Positions 7,315 through 7,669 of a DNA stretch of 7,669 bases are shown here, in pieces. Numbering within the stretch: position 1 is the stretch's first letter; every line of letters starts with the position of its first letter. The stretch comes from Cytophagales bacterium (GTDB lineage: Bacteria; Bacteroidota; Bacteroidia; Cytophagales; Cyclobacteriaceae). The notes below the pieces were generated by a model that saw only the letters and a program-made list of their open reading frames with translations, was not told the origin of the DNA and ran no database searches. The translations under genes and the position numbers were made by a program. Where the stretch lies: contig JAGUUF010000252.1 in NCBI GenBank assembly GCA_020063545.1, positions 1 through 7,669 on the forward strand, given 5' to 3'.

Positions 7315-7669
7315 ATGAAAGGACAGGATATTCTGTTTTCTCCTCCCAGAACAATCATGGAGGTATTCCGGATGCTTCCTGAAGGCACTCTTGCAGAAGT
7401 TATTGGAAATACGCTGTATATGTCGCCAACACCCCTTAAAAATCATCAACGGGTTCTTCGGAAACTTTTAATACAATTGGACTTGTTTGTTACCGAATAT
7501 AATTTGGGTGAGGTATTCTGTGCCCCGTTTGATGTGTATTTAGATGAACATGCTAATGCTGTTCAACCAGATTTACTGTTTATCTCGAAAGTGAACAGTA
7601 GAATTATTGACAACTATGAAACGGTTCATGGCGTGCCTGATTTAATAATCGAGATATTGTCTTCGGGAA
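7315..7669 (+). CDS. Uma2 family (DUF820) putative endonuclease, N-terminal part (3' end outside window)
   Basis: The frame starting at 7315 stays open for 118 codons to the right edge, so the gene is cut by the window. The translation shows the Uma2/DUF820 pattern in order: LPEGTLAEVIGNTLYMSPTP (residues 21-40, the LPEG..ELIDGEL.MSPAP-type opening), NHQRVLRKL, GEVFCAPFDVYLDE (65-78), VQPDLLFIS (83-91) and GVPDLIIEILSSG (106-118). The family has a PD-(D/E)XK nuclease-like fold; D86 and E113 would be two of the metal ligands, and the lysine usually found further on lies beyond the window. Biological role is not established for the family; it is often multicopy in Cyanobacteria and found in Bacteroidota. 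Family members typically have about 190 residues, so some 70 residues are probably missing. An AT-rich palindrome sits 4 bases upstream of the ATG, and no Shine-Dalgarno is visible. It is transcribed away from polA. Confidence 0.87.
   Translation, partial: MKGQDILFSPPRTIMEVFRMLPEGTLAEVIGNTLYMSPTPLKNHQRVLRKLLIQLDLFVTEYNLGEVFCAPFDVYLDEHANAVQPDLLFISKVNSRIIDNYETVHGVPDLIIEILSSG

Noticed and set aside
1..7669. A defence island, mobile element, CRISPR array or new multi-gene system
   Set aside because: Apart from the partial Uma2-family gene, all genes are housekeeping or metabolic. No direct-repeat arrays, transposase, integrase or toxin-antitoxin pair was seen.

Overview
The window looks like ordinary chromosomal DNA from a member of the Bacteroidota, most likely a Cytophagales-type bacterium. 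The clues are the protein families (secreted M1 metallopeptidases of the Bacteroidota GMEYP type, a PolA with a Bacteroidota-like N-terminus) and four visible start codons that all lack a Shine-Dalgarno sequence and have A/T-rich or unremarkable leaders. The lineage is an inference from sequence character, not from a database search.

Layout. Bases 2-1234 (+) are the C-terminal part of an M1-family zinc metallopeptidase whose start lies before the window. Bases 1287-3506 (+) are a complete 739-residue paralogue of it with a signal peptide, so the two form a tandem duplication with a 52-base gap. Only 14 bases separate this gene from a convergent gene at 4480-3521 (-), a PLP-dependent serine/threonine dehydratase of the serine-racemase-like type. 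Upstream of it on the same strand, 56 bases away, is polA at 7257-4537 (-), encoding a 906-residue DNA polymerase I. Divergent from polA, across 57 AT-rich bases, the 5' part of a Uma2-family (DUF820) putative nuclease gene starts at 7315 (+) and runs off the right edge.

How the genes relate. The two M1 enzymes are expected to be exported and to degrade peptides outside the cytoplasm. PolA handles Okazaki-fragment maturation and repair. The dehydratase may be co-transcribed with polA, but no functional link is apparent. Coding density is very high, and no RNA gene, insertion sequence, CRISPR array or tRNA was seen.

I found no convincing new multi-gene system. The points most worth a second look are: the 3'-5' exonuclease domain of PolA, which appears to have lost all four metal-binding acidic residues; a nearly identical patch shared by the two M1 genes that may reflect gene conversion; and crossing inverted repeats packed between polA and the dehydratase start codon.
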